A stretch of DNA of 64,000 nt from Escallonia rubra (Eukaryota > Streptophyta > Magnoliopsida > Escalloniales > Escalloniaceae): assembly GCA_033065855.1 (NCBI GenBank), contig JAVXUO010002399.1:124001-188000 (forward strand), in the 5' to 3' direction. Below are positions 48,529 to 60,888 of this stretch, piece by piece. The notes under the pieces were generated by a model. That model did no database searches. It was given only the letters and a program-made list of their open reading frames with translations, and was not told where the DNA came from. Position 1 is the stretch's first letter, and each line of letters starts with the position of its first letter. The position numbers and the translations under genes are program-made.

Positions 48529-49726
48529 AATATTGATAAAAGAAAGCGCCTTCTTTTTAAGAGTAGCATTCTTAAGTTTTAATTTCTCATGGTTTTCACT
48601 TAATTTAAGGAAGGAGAATTCAAGTTTATAATAATCAAGATTGGCAGAAGGGATTACCTCATCTGAGTGACCATCATTGGCCATAAAAGCACAGCTGAGC
48701 TACATCATCATTTTCGCTCATCTCTTTATCAATTTTGTCGAAGTCATCCCAAGTTAGCAGAGTTTTTCTGGATTTGAACTTATTTTCTTTAGTGTCTCTG
48801 CTACTGCTACTTGTCGACTTATTCTTGAGTTACATGCAGTATTTTTTGATGTGCCTAGTTTTGCTGCATTCATAACAAGCATCAACATTTTCACTTAAAC
48901 TCCTGTCACTGTATTTTTTTTTTGTTGTGACTGAGTTGACTGACTCCTTTTCATCTTTCCATCTCTTCAGTTTGCTAGGAATTTCTTGAACTTCCGAGTG
49001 ATGAAAGCGAAGTCATTGTCAGAATCATCGCTGCTCTCTTCAAGTTCGTGGGGAAGCTTCAGCTTTGAGAGCTAGATTCTTCTTCTTCGATGTGGTCTCT
49101 TCCTAATCATGAATCTTCATTGTAATTTCATGAGTCATCAGAGATCCCACCAACCTTTCAATTTAAACACATTCAAATCTTTAGCTTCTTGAATGGTTGT
49201 AACTTTAGCTTCCCATCTCTTGGGAAGAGATCTGAGAACTTTTCCAACCATCTCATTTTCAGGGGACACTTTTCCCAATAGCTTCAGTCCATTTATAACG
49301 AGAGTGAGTCTAGAATACATCTCATTAATGGACTCATTTTCCTTCATCTTGAAGGCCTCGTACTGTTTGAAACATCATGTTGATCTTAGTATCCTTTACT
49401 TGATTAGTACCTTCATGAGTAACTTTCAGCAGCCTCCACATCTCCTGTGCTAGTTCATACGCTGAGACTCGATTATACTCATTTATGTTGAGACCACAAC
49501 TGATGGTGCTTTTTGTTCTATCGTCAATAGAGAAGAGATGTGCCCCTTGAGTATTCATTTCAAAAATTTCTTTAGGAATCTTGTTTCCTTCTGGATCATC
49601 CTTCATAGGAATGATCAAGCCATTTTCTACGACATACCACACATAGGTTTCCTACTTCAAGAAGCATCTCATTCGATTCTTCAGGTAGCTATAATTAGGT
49701 TTCCTGGATGATTAGTTGCTGAACAT
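48529..49726 (-). pseudogene. Copia Gag remnant (UBN2-type)
   Basis: The frame starts at ATG 49726 (MFSN-stop-SSRKPNYSYLKNRM), a typical copia Gag start now carrying stops. A UBN2-like Gag core follows, with WYVVENG, EMWRLLKVTHEGTNQVKD, NEMYSRLTLVINGLKLLGK and VLRSLPKRWEAKVTTIQEA. A first CCHC knuckle lies near 48840-48885 (CYECSKTRHIKKYC). The frame continues beyond the CACTA insertion at 37705. The element is split and dead. Confidence 0.85.
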
Positions 49727-49788
49727 TCTTCTATAGTTTGATCTTTAGCTCTTGATGGCTAGGTCACAAAAGAAATAACAGAGCACGC

Positions 49789-49803
49789 GGCTCTGATACG
49801 ACT
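49789..49803 (-). promoter_or_regulatory. Primer-binding site of the copia element
   Basis: The minus strand reads CGTATCAGAGC, one base off the TGGTATCAGAGC initiator-tRNA site, immediately after the LTR edge at 49804. Confidence 0.6.
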
Positions 49804-51028
49804 TGTAGGTCCCTAAATATAATCGGGGGGGGGGGGGAGCGGGGGTTAATAGGTGTTTACAGCTTTAAGCAAATGAGATAATAGCAATCACAGATCGACA
49901 CAAAGATTTATACTGGTTTGGCTCTACCTACCTACGTACAGCCCCCGAGCACTCCACACAAGGGAGACCTACTCGAGCCTTCCACTAAACAACTAGATAT
50001 TGTGAAATAGAATTCACACTCCTCAAAGAGTAGGTAGATATTACAATGAAAACAGATGAGCTAAGTTTTTTTAGGTGGGAAGATCTGAATCTTAAAGAAC
50101 TTAACCAAAAGGCTTTCTTTTCAAGATCTCAAACAAAAAACTAACTCAAAGGATTGTGTAGAGATGTATATATATGTTGAGAGAGCTTTTAGAGAAAGAT
50201 TTTTAGAGATCAAAAAATTTATTGATAAACTCTCCAAGAGTCTCTTTTATACTTGAAAGAATATATCGCATTGAAGAACATTTAAAGGGATGAGACATAG
50301 AATATTTTAAAAGAAATAACTCGAATGAATATTTAAAAAAGTTCAGATGAATTTTATTCAAGAAAGGTGAAGGTTACCTCTGAAGAATCCTGTCGAACAA
50401 AAACCGGATTCATTCCGATTAAATTGAAGAGTGAGAGTGACTTTGAGCCATGGAAGGATTCAATCGAATGAAAGACCATATGCTTCAAATGAACACAAAT
50501 TCTTTTGAATGAAGCTCAAACTTTTGAATGAAAATGATTTTAACTATTGGAATCAGTCGAAGGAATTTAGAAACTTTCGAATTAAAATCTCTTTCAAGCA
50601 AAACTGAATTTCTGATGAAAACATTCAAATACAAACATATTCTTTCAAATGAAAAGCATTGTGTTTTCAAAGATGGTTTTCTGATGAAAATGATCGAATG
50701 AAAAAGGTTCCATTAGAATGAAAGACCGTTTCTCAAACCAAACAAAGTCCGAAGGATTCAATCGAATGAAAATGATTTCATTCAAATGATAGACACGATG
50801 CTTCATGGTTTTGACTCTTTTATATTTTATGTTAGATCTTTAAAAAAGCTTAGCTTAAGTTTTTACAAAGAATAGGAATGAATCTAGTTTAAGTCCAAAA
50901 ATCGTTTTCCAAAGATATGTCCACGCTCTGATTTGTCCTAAAATCATACTTAATAACACAATTAGATTAATTATAGAATAGTATTCCTGGAATTATTAAA
51001 ATAAATAATCTAGACCCATAGGCCAACA
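49804..51028 (-). mobile_element. 5' LTR of the copia element, 1.2 kb
   Basis: On the minus strand the LTR begins TGTTGGCCTATGGG (51028) and ends ...GGGACCTACA (49804) next to the primer site. A minus-strand TATA box (AGTATAAAAGAG) lies at about 50245-50256. A G run near 49825 and GGTTAATAGG resemble the inner edge of SIRE-like LTRs. The matching 3' LTR is not in the window, so the outer edge rests on the TG dinucleotide alone. Confidence 0.65.
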
Positions 51029-51796
51029 CATGTTTTTAGTTGTTAAAAACCTATTGGCTTATACAAGTTATTATTAAAAAGAAAAAACCTAGACAAACCC
51101 GATATAAATTTTCATGTAATAACAAATTGATTTTAGTGTTTTTTCATCCGCATGCTTTTAGTCTATTTTGTTCTTGATCTAGATGAAATTGTAACATTTG
51201 TTCTTGTATTTTGCCATGCATAAGTTTCTTGTGCCCACATTTTTTACTATATTTAGTTTAAAATATTTTGTCAAATTTGTATTATCTGAACGAATAAGTG
51301 CTTTGCTACTGATATTCCAACATTAGGAATAATTGATATGTTAAAATTCAGAAGTAACTTTACCTGATTAAAATTTAAGATAAGCGTATTTGATGAAATA
51401 ACCATGTGAACAAATATCACTACTATTGCTTGTACATAGATAATTTACTGAATGGAAGAGATTTTATGTTGCAAATTAATACGTCTAAAACAGCTACTAT
51501 AAATATGACCGTCACATACTTGACACGATATCTTAGGCCAATGATCTATCAAGCTAGTCAATATCTAAGAAAAATAAGAAATAATGTCATTTTTCCTTTT
51601 TCTCTCATTTTGTAAGCAACATCCGTACGTGTCCTTGCTTTTGTGGAAAGTATAGATTCTGTACAAAAACAGATCCAATCTATCTAACTTTACCGCAGCC
51701 CACAAACACTGACTACCACGTGGAGCTACACTGCCTATTTTTTTTTCTTAACTTCTATGAACTGCATTAAGCAAGAGGAAGAAGACACCCAGAAAC
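51029..51796. other. Intergenic, no gene seen
   Basis: AT-rich sequence between the copia LTR and the MITE. Nothing recognised. Confidence 0.4.
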
Positions 51797-51799
51797 TTG

Positions 51800-52115
51800 G
51801 GCCCCGTACGCTTACCATATTTGTTTTCTGTTTTCATATTCTGTTTTTATTTTCATGATTTTCATATTCAGTTTGAAAATTCGTTCCTGTACTTTTATCA
51901 TTTTCACAAAAAAAAATTTAGCTATTTTTTCTTATATTGGGTTAAGTTTGAGTGAAAAAAGCTGAAAACACCTTTTAGGTGTTTTCAGTTTTTTGTTACT
52001 ATTTGAGTAATTTTATCCAAAATGAAAACAGAAAATGGTAAAAGTACGCAAAAAAAGAATCTTTTTCATCATCATTCCTAAAAACAGAAAACGAATATGG
52101 TAAGCGTAGGGGGCC
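51800..52115. mobile_element. MITE, 316 bp, upstream of the dioxygenase gene
   Basis: Inverted ends GGCCCCGTACGCTTACCATA and, from the right, GGCCCCCTACGCTTACCATA differ at one base over 20 and continue into GTTTTCTGTTTT-like sequence. TTG flanks both ends (51797-51799 and 52116-52118) as a likely 3-bp duplication. It ends about 300 bp before the dioxygenase ATG. Confidence 0.85.
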
Positions 52116-52412
52116 TTGTATTTCAAAAACCTTGGGAAAAACGACAAAAAATTCATAAAGTAGTTGAGGCTAGCCACAGATTGCAGTCAACATCCCATCG
52201 TCCACTGATTGCAGTCAACAATCCACCATCAACAAGTAAACTAATCACATAAACTTAAGATTACAAAAATGTAACAAAACCTAGAGTAATTTACCCGTCT
52301 ACCATGGTGTTAGGTGAATATAGAGTGATCAGTTTGAAATAAAGCCAATCTCCTCTCCAGTCTTCTATGCATAAACATAACCAAAGGGTGAGAAGGACCA
52401 CCAGCCAGAAAA

Positions 52413-54750
52413 ATGACCGCCGTCGGCATGACAACCGATTACGACCGGTTGAAAGACGTGAAGGAATTTGACGAGGCCAGAATTGGGGTAAAAGGCCTCT
52501 CAGACTCCGGCATCACCACCATCCCCCGTATCTTCATACACCCACCGGAAAACCTGCCGGCTTCCAAATCTCCGTCATCTTATGACGGGATTCCGGTGAT
52601 CGATCTCTCTGACATAAACGACGCTGTTCAGGGTCGCCAACAGATCGTTCGACAAGTCAAGGAAGCAGCCAAAGAATGGGGTTTCTTCCAGCTGATCAAC
52701 CACGGCGTGCCGTTGACCGCGATAAACGACACCATTTCGGCGTTCAAGTCATTCCACGCAGAGCCTCTGGAAAGTAGGGCAAAACATTACGTGCGTGGGG
52801 AACTAAGCGGCGTGACCTACACGTCAAACAATGATTTGTACCGGTCCAAGGCGGCCAGCTGGCACGACTACGTTCAGGTGTGGAGGGCCCCGGAGACCTC
52901 GGCGGTGGACGAGATTCCGGCGGCGTTTCGGGAGGAGGTCGTGGCGTGGGACGGGCACGTGACGGAGGTGGCGGAGAGGGTGGCGGAGATGTTGGCGGAA
53001 GGGTTAGGTTTGCATGGAGGGAGGCTTAAGGAGTTGGGGTATTTGGAGAGTAGGTTATGGGTGGGGTTTTGTTACCCGTACTGCCCCCAGCCAGATTTGA
53101 CTGTGGGGCTTTCGCATCACACGGATCCGGGGGTATTGACGGTATTGGTGCAGAATGAGGTGGGCGGGTTGCAGGTGAAGCATGGGGAGGAGTGGGTTGA
53201 TGTGAAGCCGATTAAGGGTGCCTTGACTGTTAATGTTGGGGACTTTCTTCAGGTAATGCTTTATAGAGTTTTCTTAATTTATGTAGTTCGACTCTAAATT
53301 ACTTTGTTAAACCAATGATCTATGCACGTTTTGGTGGAAGAATTCAGAATGAATGAACCCTTAACAATCAATTTTTTTTCACTTAGGCTTTGTTTGAAAT
53401 TCGTCATGATTTTTAATCTTCATTTTTTGTAAAAAATGAAAATCAAATCTTCCTTTGACTTTCATTTTTCACAAAAACTTACGTTTGTTTCATTAAAAGT
53501 TTTTGTTTATGAGCTTTAATTTTATTATTTTTCTTTTCTTTATTTTCTTCCTTCGACCCTTCCATACTTTCTTTCTTCTTCAACGGACCAGTCCCTACCA
53601 CTATCACCACTGTCATCTAACTCACAAAACCACCACAATCAATTTGCCCTCCCCGTGATACCACTACGAACCGATTCACCGCTGGTTCAAAACCAACATC
53701 ATACCACATCATGGCCTTTGCTATCAAATCCCACAGATCGATATATACAACGATACAGTAAATAGTCGAAAACACACAAATATACCATCACTAGCATAAA
53801 GACAACACCCTAGTCACAGCAATCTTGAATTCACGCAATGCTTTACGTGGGTGAAGACTACAAAAAGGTACGCCATGCACCCAGTAGGCAGATTTAGTAG
53901 GGAATTGTAAGAGGCAACAAACGAGGTGCGAAGCGGAAATTGAAGCCTCAGTAAGCAGCAGCTCCTTATAGTGGTTGGCGAAGTTGGTAGGTTTGGTGTT
54001 TGGCGGGTGATAAGTATTGGTTACTACGATAAAAGAAAGAAAGAAATGGGTTAAAATGGCTCCGATAACAGTTGAAAGGTGAATGTGAAAAGAAGAATCA
54101 AAATTGAAAACTGAAATCTCCAATTTAATGTTTTTATAAACAACCCCATATATATTGAAAACTGGTTTACAAAACTAAAGGAAGAAAAAAAAAACTAAAA
54201 GTGTCCGTGAAAGTTGATTTTTTTTTTTCAGTTTTAAAAATGAACAGAAAGCTGGAACCAAAAACTATGTCAAACGCCACGTATATTACATAAGAAAGTT
54301 TTTTCTTTTTTTGATCTAACCCCCATTTATTCTTTTGCTAACATTTTTGGTTTAGGCTTGGGTCATAGTCATGCCACTTTTTCCTAATCCAGTCATGTGG
54401 GGCATACTTTTTTGGAAGGGAAAAGTGAAGAGCCTATTGATATCTTATGCTTTTTTTTATCCCAATTAGTTCAAGAATTGTGATTGCAGATAGTCTCCAA
54501 TGGTGAATACAATAGCGTGCAGCATCGCGTCTTAGCCAACGCAAATAAAGAACCAAGGATCTCCATTGTCGAATTTTTCAACTTTGGCATTGGGGATGGA
54601 TCCAAACTCTACGGACCGATTCCAGAGTTGTTGTCACCTGAGAAGCCAGCTCTCTATCGAACCTTCACAAAGCAAGAATTCGACCAAAACTTTTATAGCA
54701 AGGGCTTGGACAGCAAGTCTCTTGTAGAGAAGCTTCGGATTGAGGGATGA
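52413..54750 (+). CDS. 2-oxoglutarate/Fe(II) dioxygenase, ACC-oxidase-homologue type
   Basis: Exon 1 is 52413-53252 and exon 2 is 54490-54750, with a 1237-bp GT-AG intron in phase 0. The product is 366 aa, normal for this family. The N-terminus (DRLKDVKEFDEARIGVKGL, then GITTIPRIF) matches plant 1-aminocyclopropane-1-carboxylate oxidase homologues. The DIOX_N region has IPVIDLSDIN and EWGFFQLINHGVP. The Fe(II) site is complete: HTD in LSHHTDPGVLTVL and the distal His in NSVQHRVLAN, with the Arg/Ser 2-oxoglutarate contact in RISIVEFF. These are cytosolic oxidases of small metabolites; the substrate cannot be read from sequence, and true ACC oxidase is unlikely given the N-terminus. The frame is intact. 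A MITE lies just upstream and the intron may hold another. Confidence 0.93.
53386..54277. mobile_element. Possible MITE in the dioxygenase intron
   Basis: The left end (GGCTTTGTTTGAAATTCG) and right end (TCAAACGCCACG) resemble inverted repeats only weakly, and no clean duplication is seen. The intron is long compared with the others here and contains Lys/Thr-poor filler sequence. Confidence 0.3.
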
Positions 54751-56100
54751 TCATTCATGTCTTCATACAATTATCAGAGTTTTGGAACTTGCATGCATCT
54801 CTTCGTCGCTATCCACCTTTTGCATTTCACTTGTTGCATCTGGGTTATTACATATATGCACTTCTGTCAAAAGTACGAATTCCATATTGTGGTTTCTCCT
54901 GTTCCTCTCGATTACTTTGTGATTTTCTACTAAGTATGTTGATCTTTTATGGACGTAGTTGTTGAGATGCAATCTTAACTAAAATTACAGTCAACAGTTT
55001 AACATCTCAATCTTAACTAAAAATTACAGTTAACAGTTCAACATCTAAGTTTTGTTGACCTCTTCACTCTAACTAAGTAATTTGGAGTTGAATGTTTTTA
55101 AATTGTATCAGAGCGCGTTGATCCAAGCCAATCAAAATCTACTGTCAATCGGTTTCATTCATCCACATGCTGGTCCAACTCAAAAGAAGTTTATAAATGC
55201 ACGAGGGGCGTGTTGATGCAATCCTACATCCAAAAAAATACAATAAAGAAGTTAACATATAAGCCTAGTCCCTCATATCCAATTGATTTTCATACAAGAA
55301 AATTTACATTCAACGACCAACATGTTATGTTTGTCAAGAAAGTGGTAGATTCAACAACAAAAAGAATACATTAAAAAAATAAATATGTCGCTAACTTCGT
55401 CAAGAATGCACTGTCAAGAAAGGTATTTTTTTGGCAAATAACTGGTTTATTTCATTGTTAAAGACGTTAATTGCTAGCGGTATTGAGCTTCATCAACATA
55501 TGTTGAACGTTTACTGATGAATTTTTCCGTCGGTATAGTTCTCATAAATTTGTCGTTACATGTTCAAGTTCATTAAGAATAGTTGCATATGTTGACAAAC
55601 TGAAGTTCATCAGCGATTCTTTATTTATCACCCATTGTTGTCGACAACTCGATTTTGCTGTTGAAATCTACTTTCAACGACGAAAAGGTTTGTCATTACT
55701 TGTTGACCCTTTAACAATGAATTTGTCGGGCATTAAGCATCATATTTTGTGGGAAAACTTTTGCACGTATTTATACTAAAAAATAAGAAATGAAGAGAGA
55801 AGGAGAGGGAGAGGGAGGGGGAGGGAGGAAGAGAGAGGAGCTATGACATGACTATGCATGTAGGGGTCATATAGGTTGTAAGAGAAAAGAGTGAACGGTG
55901 GAAACTATGGCCCTTTCTTCAGAGTTTTTATTTGACACGAGATATAAAGGGTTGAGAAAAGGTGAAAACACCATTCACTTTTTTGACACTGTTTGGATTT
56001 TTTGATCCGATACAAATATAAAAAATGGTAAAAGTATTAAAAAAAACACATATTTTTCGTAATCATTACAAAAACAGAAAAGTAGTCATGGAGGCCTATC
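54751..56100. other. Intergenic after the dioxygenase gene
   Basis: The first 200 bp are probably 3' UTR. A purine run (GAGAGGGAGGGGGAGG) lies at about 55795-55840. The 55980-56090 segment resembles one half of the MITE at 51800-52115 (AAAATGGTAAAAGTA, AAAAACAGAAAA). No gene seen. Confidence 0.4.
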
Positions 56101-56110
56101 ACTACTACAA

Positions 56111-56999
56111 GGATCCAGATCGCCTGCTGTAACTAGGGTTACAGCAGGCATGCTGTAACTCTAGTTACAGCCGTCGGATCGATTTCAAGGGGTCAGATCG
56201 TGCCACGTCATCAAACCAGCATACGGGACAAAACTGTGTCGTTTGGACACTTCACGGACGGCACTATTCCGTTAGCCAGATCTGGCAGCCTACTTCCATC
56301 TCCTCTCTCGAACAAATATCTGTCGGTGACTACCCTCACAGGCCGTCTCCTCTCTTCGATCTATTTGCCGGTGAGGACCCGGCCTCCTTCCAGCGATGAC
56401 ATAGTCGGATGCCACCGTATCCCGTCTGCCTCTCACGCCCACGGCCACGGCCCCATGTCGTAACCACCGTGCTGGCATCGATCTACACACGACCACCCTC
56501 ACATAGCCATGTTGCAACCACCGTGCCGGCCACCGACCTACACAAATCCACTGCCGTTCACCCATATCCATAGCTGCCGATCTACAATAACGACCTGCCA
56601 AGCAACCATCGGTCCAAAACAATAGCCACGATCTACACAGCAACCACCATTACACTCTCCCTCGCTCCAATTACAAGTATCGAGCACCACCCACCATCGT
56701 CCCTCACCCATCTGCCGAAGTTACGACCACCCACAGGAGCGACTGAGGTAGAGAGGAGCAGATTTCAGATGTAAATTTCTAGAGAGAGAGAGAGAGAAAA
56801 GGGGTTTCTGGAGAGAGGGAGGCAGAGAGAAGAATGTTGGACATAAGAGTGGACGGTCGTCAACTCCAAAACGCAGAGTTCGGATTTTTTTTTAGGAGTT
56901 GGTGATGTGGCACGATCCCTTGAAATCGATCCAACGGCTGTAACTAGAGTTACAGCATGCCTGCTGTAACCCTAGTTACAGCAGGTGATCTGGATCTCT
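56111..56999. mobile_element. Mutator-like MITE, 889 bp, 9-bp TSD
   Basis: Long inverted repeats of about 100 bp (56111-56214 and 56903-56999) begin GGATCCAGATC and AGATCCAGATC. The 9-bp CTACTACAA flanks both sides (56102-56110 and 57000-57008). Long TIRs plus a 9-bp duplication are the Mutator-like signature. Each TIR contains two perfect hairpins: CCTGCTGTAAC-TAGG-GTTACAGCAGG (26 bases in pieces, 56123-56148) and GCTGTAACT-CT-AGTTACAGC (56152-56171). The interior is GC-rich, with broken frames and no transposase; it could be captured host sequence but I recognise none. Confidence 0.88.
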
Positions 57000-57000
57000 A

Positions 57001-57190
57001 CTACAAATAGTCATTCACGGCACTTTAGAAACGCCAAAAAAGGGCTAGCAAAATGTTACTGCAGCATAATAGGCTGCTTCACGGTACAGTCGGCATAATT
57101 GCCGCTGTAAATAAAAAAAATGGCGTTTTAGGCAATCGCGGCAAAGTTTCTCGGCATTTTTTCACCCTTTTCTTTTATGCCGCATTTTTT
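57001..57190. mobile_element. Possible CACTA-like terminus hosting the Mutator-like MITE
   Basis: If the MITE and one TSD copy are removed, the junction reads CACTACTACAAATAGTCATT, followed by GGCAC, GAAACGCC and GGCGTTT motifs in both orientations. This resembles a CACTA end with subterminal repeats. No right end was identified. Confidence 0.35.
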
Positions 57191-59450
57191 TGACGTTTAT
57201 TAAGAACGAAGCAATTAAACAGCAACCAGAGAACAACGGTAATGTGGTGGCGTTGATTAAAATCGGGATTTCTTAAAGAGAAAATTAAAAAGGAAAAGAA
57301 CTTCTTCTAGCTCAAAGCTTCCTTTCTCTTTGAGATCGCTCTGATTTTTCAAACCAGAATACCTAAGTTATGTATTCTACTAAGAATACCTAACTAAAAT
57401 AAACTTCGTAATTGTCAATTATGGAAAGAAGAAACTCATGCACTGAGCTAAGGCAACAGAAACGTAAAGTACTTCTGATTAATAAAGAACTAAAATAATG
57501 AATGAAGAAAAAGCAACAAAATTCAAGTCCAACTAGATCTGTGGACTTCATATAAAATAGAAAAAACAAATCCAACAATATCCGACCAAACCTTATACAA
57601 AGACGCAAGTTTTCTACTAGGGTGTTGAAGTATCTAATGGGCAACAGCAACGCGACGACTCTGATCTAGAAGGCGAGCTGATACTTTCTTGATGAGAATA
57701 TGCTGATGCTGATGCTGAGGGTAGCAAGATAGAAGAGATTGACTAATCTAGATACTTAAACTATTTTTGTTTTGTTGTCTTTTACCTTCAATCTTGTGGT
57801 AGCTTAGGAACAGCCCGTGGAATTTCTGTTTGTGGACAAGTACCTTCAACCAGTCTATTATGACGAATTGAAACCTTTGCAGCATCTTATGCTAGAGATT
57901 AGTGTCTTTTGTAAATTGTGAAAATTGCTTCCTTGAGAAAGGTCTTTAATTAAATGAAATAAAAACCAAAAATATAACTTGTGTTCGATGATCAGAATGG
58001 AGCTAGGGAAGGTCAGTTCTGGTTGATTATATCTACTTTCCGACACACTTGATGACCAATTAGGCGTCAAAACGCAAGTTTCACGTCATTTGGAAGGGAA
58101 AACAAATAAATTTGTTTTTTTTTTTTTTCTTTGGTGAAGTCACCTTCTTGACTTGATATATAGACACGTTCATTGAGTATACGTTTTGTCTAGATATTTA
58201 AGTAAAGGCCTTACTTAAAGTCTTTCACATGAACAAACTTTTAGCAAATGCTATTACTCTAGGACATGTAGGCATGCAGGTAAATCCACACAAAAAAAAA
58301 ACTATATGATGAAAAAGTTTAAGAGAGAGATTAGGGGAATTGTAAGTAATCACTAAGCATCCATGGATGACGGATCGGAAGAGAAGCTTAAGAATAGCTT
58401 TCATTCTGTCAAGTCGGGCACGCTGCTCTTTCACGAGTCACATGTACGATGCAGCCTCCAACCTCTGAGAATTGAACTCCAATTGTTGCTCGTGCAAAAG
58501 AGCCTTATCTCTTGCAACTCCTCTACCAAAGCATTTTGGCTTCAGGACTCCTCCAAACTTGATTATTGAGACAAGGGTGTGGGCGGTCTTGGCCCAAACC
58601 TGAGACCTTTGGTACTATCTTTGCAATCATCACTGGATCATCAATTTCTGGGATTTCAGACAGATTAAACTAACTCCATTTGATTTTGTAACGTACAGTG
58701 CAATGAAACTAATAAAGTATAATATAATACAATCATGACAAGAAATTTCACAATTATGCGAGCGCGCACACGCGCGCGCACACACATATATATATATATA
58801 TAGTTTTATGTTGCATGTTATCATAACGACGTAGTTTTAAGATAGGTATTAAAACTCTATTTTTTTTCTTTTTCTTTTCAGGTCATTTCTTCTCCTCCCT
58901 CAGCTTCTCTCTCCCATAAGCTCACTCTTATGTCTCCTGTACGCTTACTACTGCCTCAATGGCTCAACCACACTGGCGGATATCTATTCCCTTCCCACTG
59001 GAACAAGGGAGAGCCCCCTACTGATGTTTCTTGCCTCTGTCGTTCCCCTCCACCTTGCCTCGTCCGCTGCTGCCTCCTCTTTTTCCTCGCCGTCGCCATC
59101 TGCCTATTTTCACCACTGCCTTTTTCCTCCCTCCATCAACCACCATCATAGCTACCGACCAACCGTCCCACCGCCGCTGCCAGCTGTCTTGCGCTTTCCT
59201 ACTGCATCCACGGGGAGCAGACATGCATATTCTGCCACCACAGAGATCCTTCGGCTGCACCGTTCACCGAAAGTAGCGATTCCTCCTCATCACCGTCCAC
59301 AACCGACGACCCTGCGGTATCATGTCGTTGACATGTGATGCGTTAGTTGGTTGCCCACAAAATTTCTTTGATATATCTGAAGATCCCTCCGATACATATA
59401 CGGCATTGAGCTCTCTTCCAGTGATTACACCCACTCAAATGAACGCCGAT
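57191..59450. other. Intergenic, no gene recognised
   Basis: No supported coding region. A GCGC/ACAC/TATA simple-sequence stretch is at about 58757-58802. Frames at 58930-59338 are Ser/Pro/Leu-rich in three registers at once, a composition effect. Confidence 0.4.
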
Positions 59451-60757
59451 TGTAGCGAACTGCCTTAGAAAAATCCCTCGAAAGGAAGATTTTAGGGAGT
59501 CACCATCTTATTAATTTAAAATAGGAAAAAGAAAGAAAAAAATATGAGAAATTGTTCCTAAATTTAGAAGGAAAACTAATCTATTGAAAATTGGGAAATG
59601 GTTTCGGGGACTAAATTATGTAGCAAGAAGGTGTTAGGCGCCCGCTACACCCTTTCAATCTCTACTTCATTTATATTGATTTTCGACCTTTCAAGCACAT
59701 AATATGTAACTGTAATAAACCTAACCCTAAGTTTATTTTCAAGTTTATTGTTGGCTTGTACTCATCATCAAGAGGTCAATCTGCATATTCGGTAAGACAC
59801 ACTGTAATTAAAACCATAGTAGTTTGACTCTTATCCTACAGGAAGCAATCTACATTACGGTCATAGACCTAAACTGAGAAATGAGAAAGACTTTCTTTTA
59901 TCTTTATATTAGAAATTGAATTGCAGGAAATGGGAAACAACTCTAGACTGACTATCTAGACTAGAAAGCTATTAAAATTACCTCATAAATTTACTTATCA
60001 GGAAGACTCAGGAACGCTATCCTAAGGATCAGCAATGCAAGGGATTAAATGACTGTTGAGTGAATATGGATGGCCGGATTCTCAGGGGAGATGATATATC
60101 ACTTCATGAACAAATAGTATAAAAGCTCTAGAGAGAATAAGCTTAAGAACTCTGGCCCTTGAAAATGAAGGCCAAAGGGCTATTTATAGGGCTCTGGGAA
60201 GCCATAACTGAAAAGATTGACTATGCCAATTTGCGAGCTGGAGATAAGTCAGAATATTTGATAAAAGTCACAGGTTGACGAAAGTCAACTAACTAGCCGG
60301 TTTGTTGAAAACTGACCTATTCATCCCATAATTTAAAAATGACTTTTTCCAATTTCGAGATATTATCTGACCCTAATTTTGGTAATTACGTTTGATTTTG
60401 CAGATGGGATGTACCAGATTTGAGAGTGATCTTTCTAACTCATATAAATCAAGGATTTAATCTCTTTCATCAGGGATGATTCACAAAATAATTTCCTTGA
60501 TTATCTAGACGAACAAAATCTAGATACTTAGACTGGACTGACATAATTGAACAGGACCACTCGACTAGACAGGACTGCTGGTCTACACAAGACCGCTGGA
60601 CCTGACAACTAAACCTATGACCTAGACAAAAGGATGGGACTGGACGAAATTAATTAGTTTAGTCATATTATTAGGCTTAGCCTTCATAATATACTATAAT
60701 TAATATTACAGCTCACTATTTATTTAAGTAAAAATAACTACAAAAATGGGGTGTCTA
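59451..60757 (-). mobile_element. Probable solo LTR of gypsy (Tat/Ogre-like) type
   Basis: Starts TGTAGCGAACTGCC and contains phrases common in plant Tat/Ogre LTRs: TTTTAGGGAGTCACCATC, TTCGGGGACTAAATT and GGTGTTAGGCGCCCGCTACA. A minus-strand TATA box (CCCTATAAATAGCCC) lies at about 60180-60194. The right end, GGGGTGTCTA, is only approximate. No primer site adjoins 59451 and no coding region follows, hence solo. A clean TSD was not found. Confidence 0.55.
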
Positions 60758-60888
60758 TAACGCTCGTCGGTGAGGGAGCTCGCGCGAGGTCGAACATCAC
60801 CAAAAAAATAACACGTTTTTGAAGTGAAATACAGAAAAAGACCACAAGACTCTAGACAGACTCGCGAACATGACACATATATGAGGTC

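Noticed and set aside
53791..54123. 110-codon minus-strand frame
   Set aside because: It lies inside the dioxygenase intron and has no recognisable domain.
56290..56643. 117-codon minus-strand frame inside the Mutator-like MITE
   Set aside because: GC-rich and low-complexity; no transposase or host domain was recognised.
58930..59338. Three overlapping Ser/Pro/Leu-rich frames
   Set aside because: Simultaneous opening in several registers points to a pyrimidine-rich composition effect.
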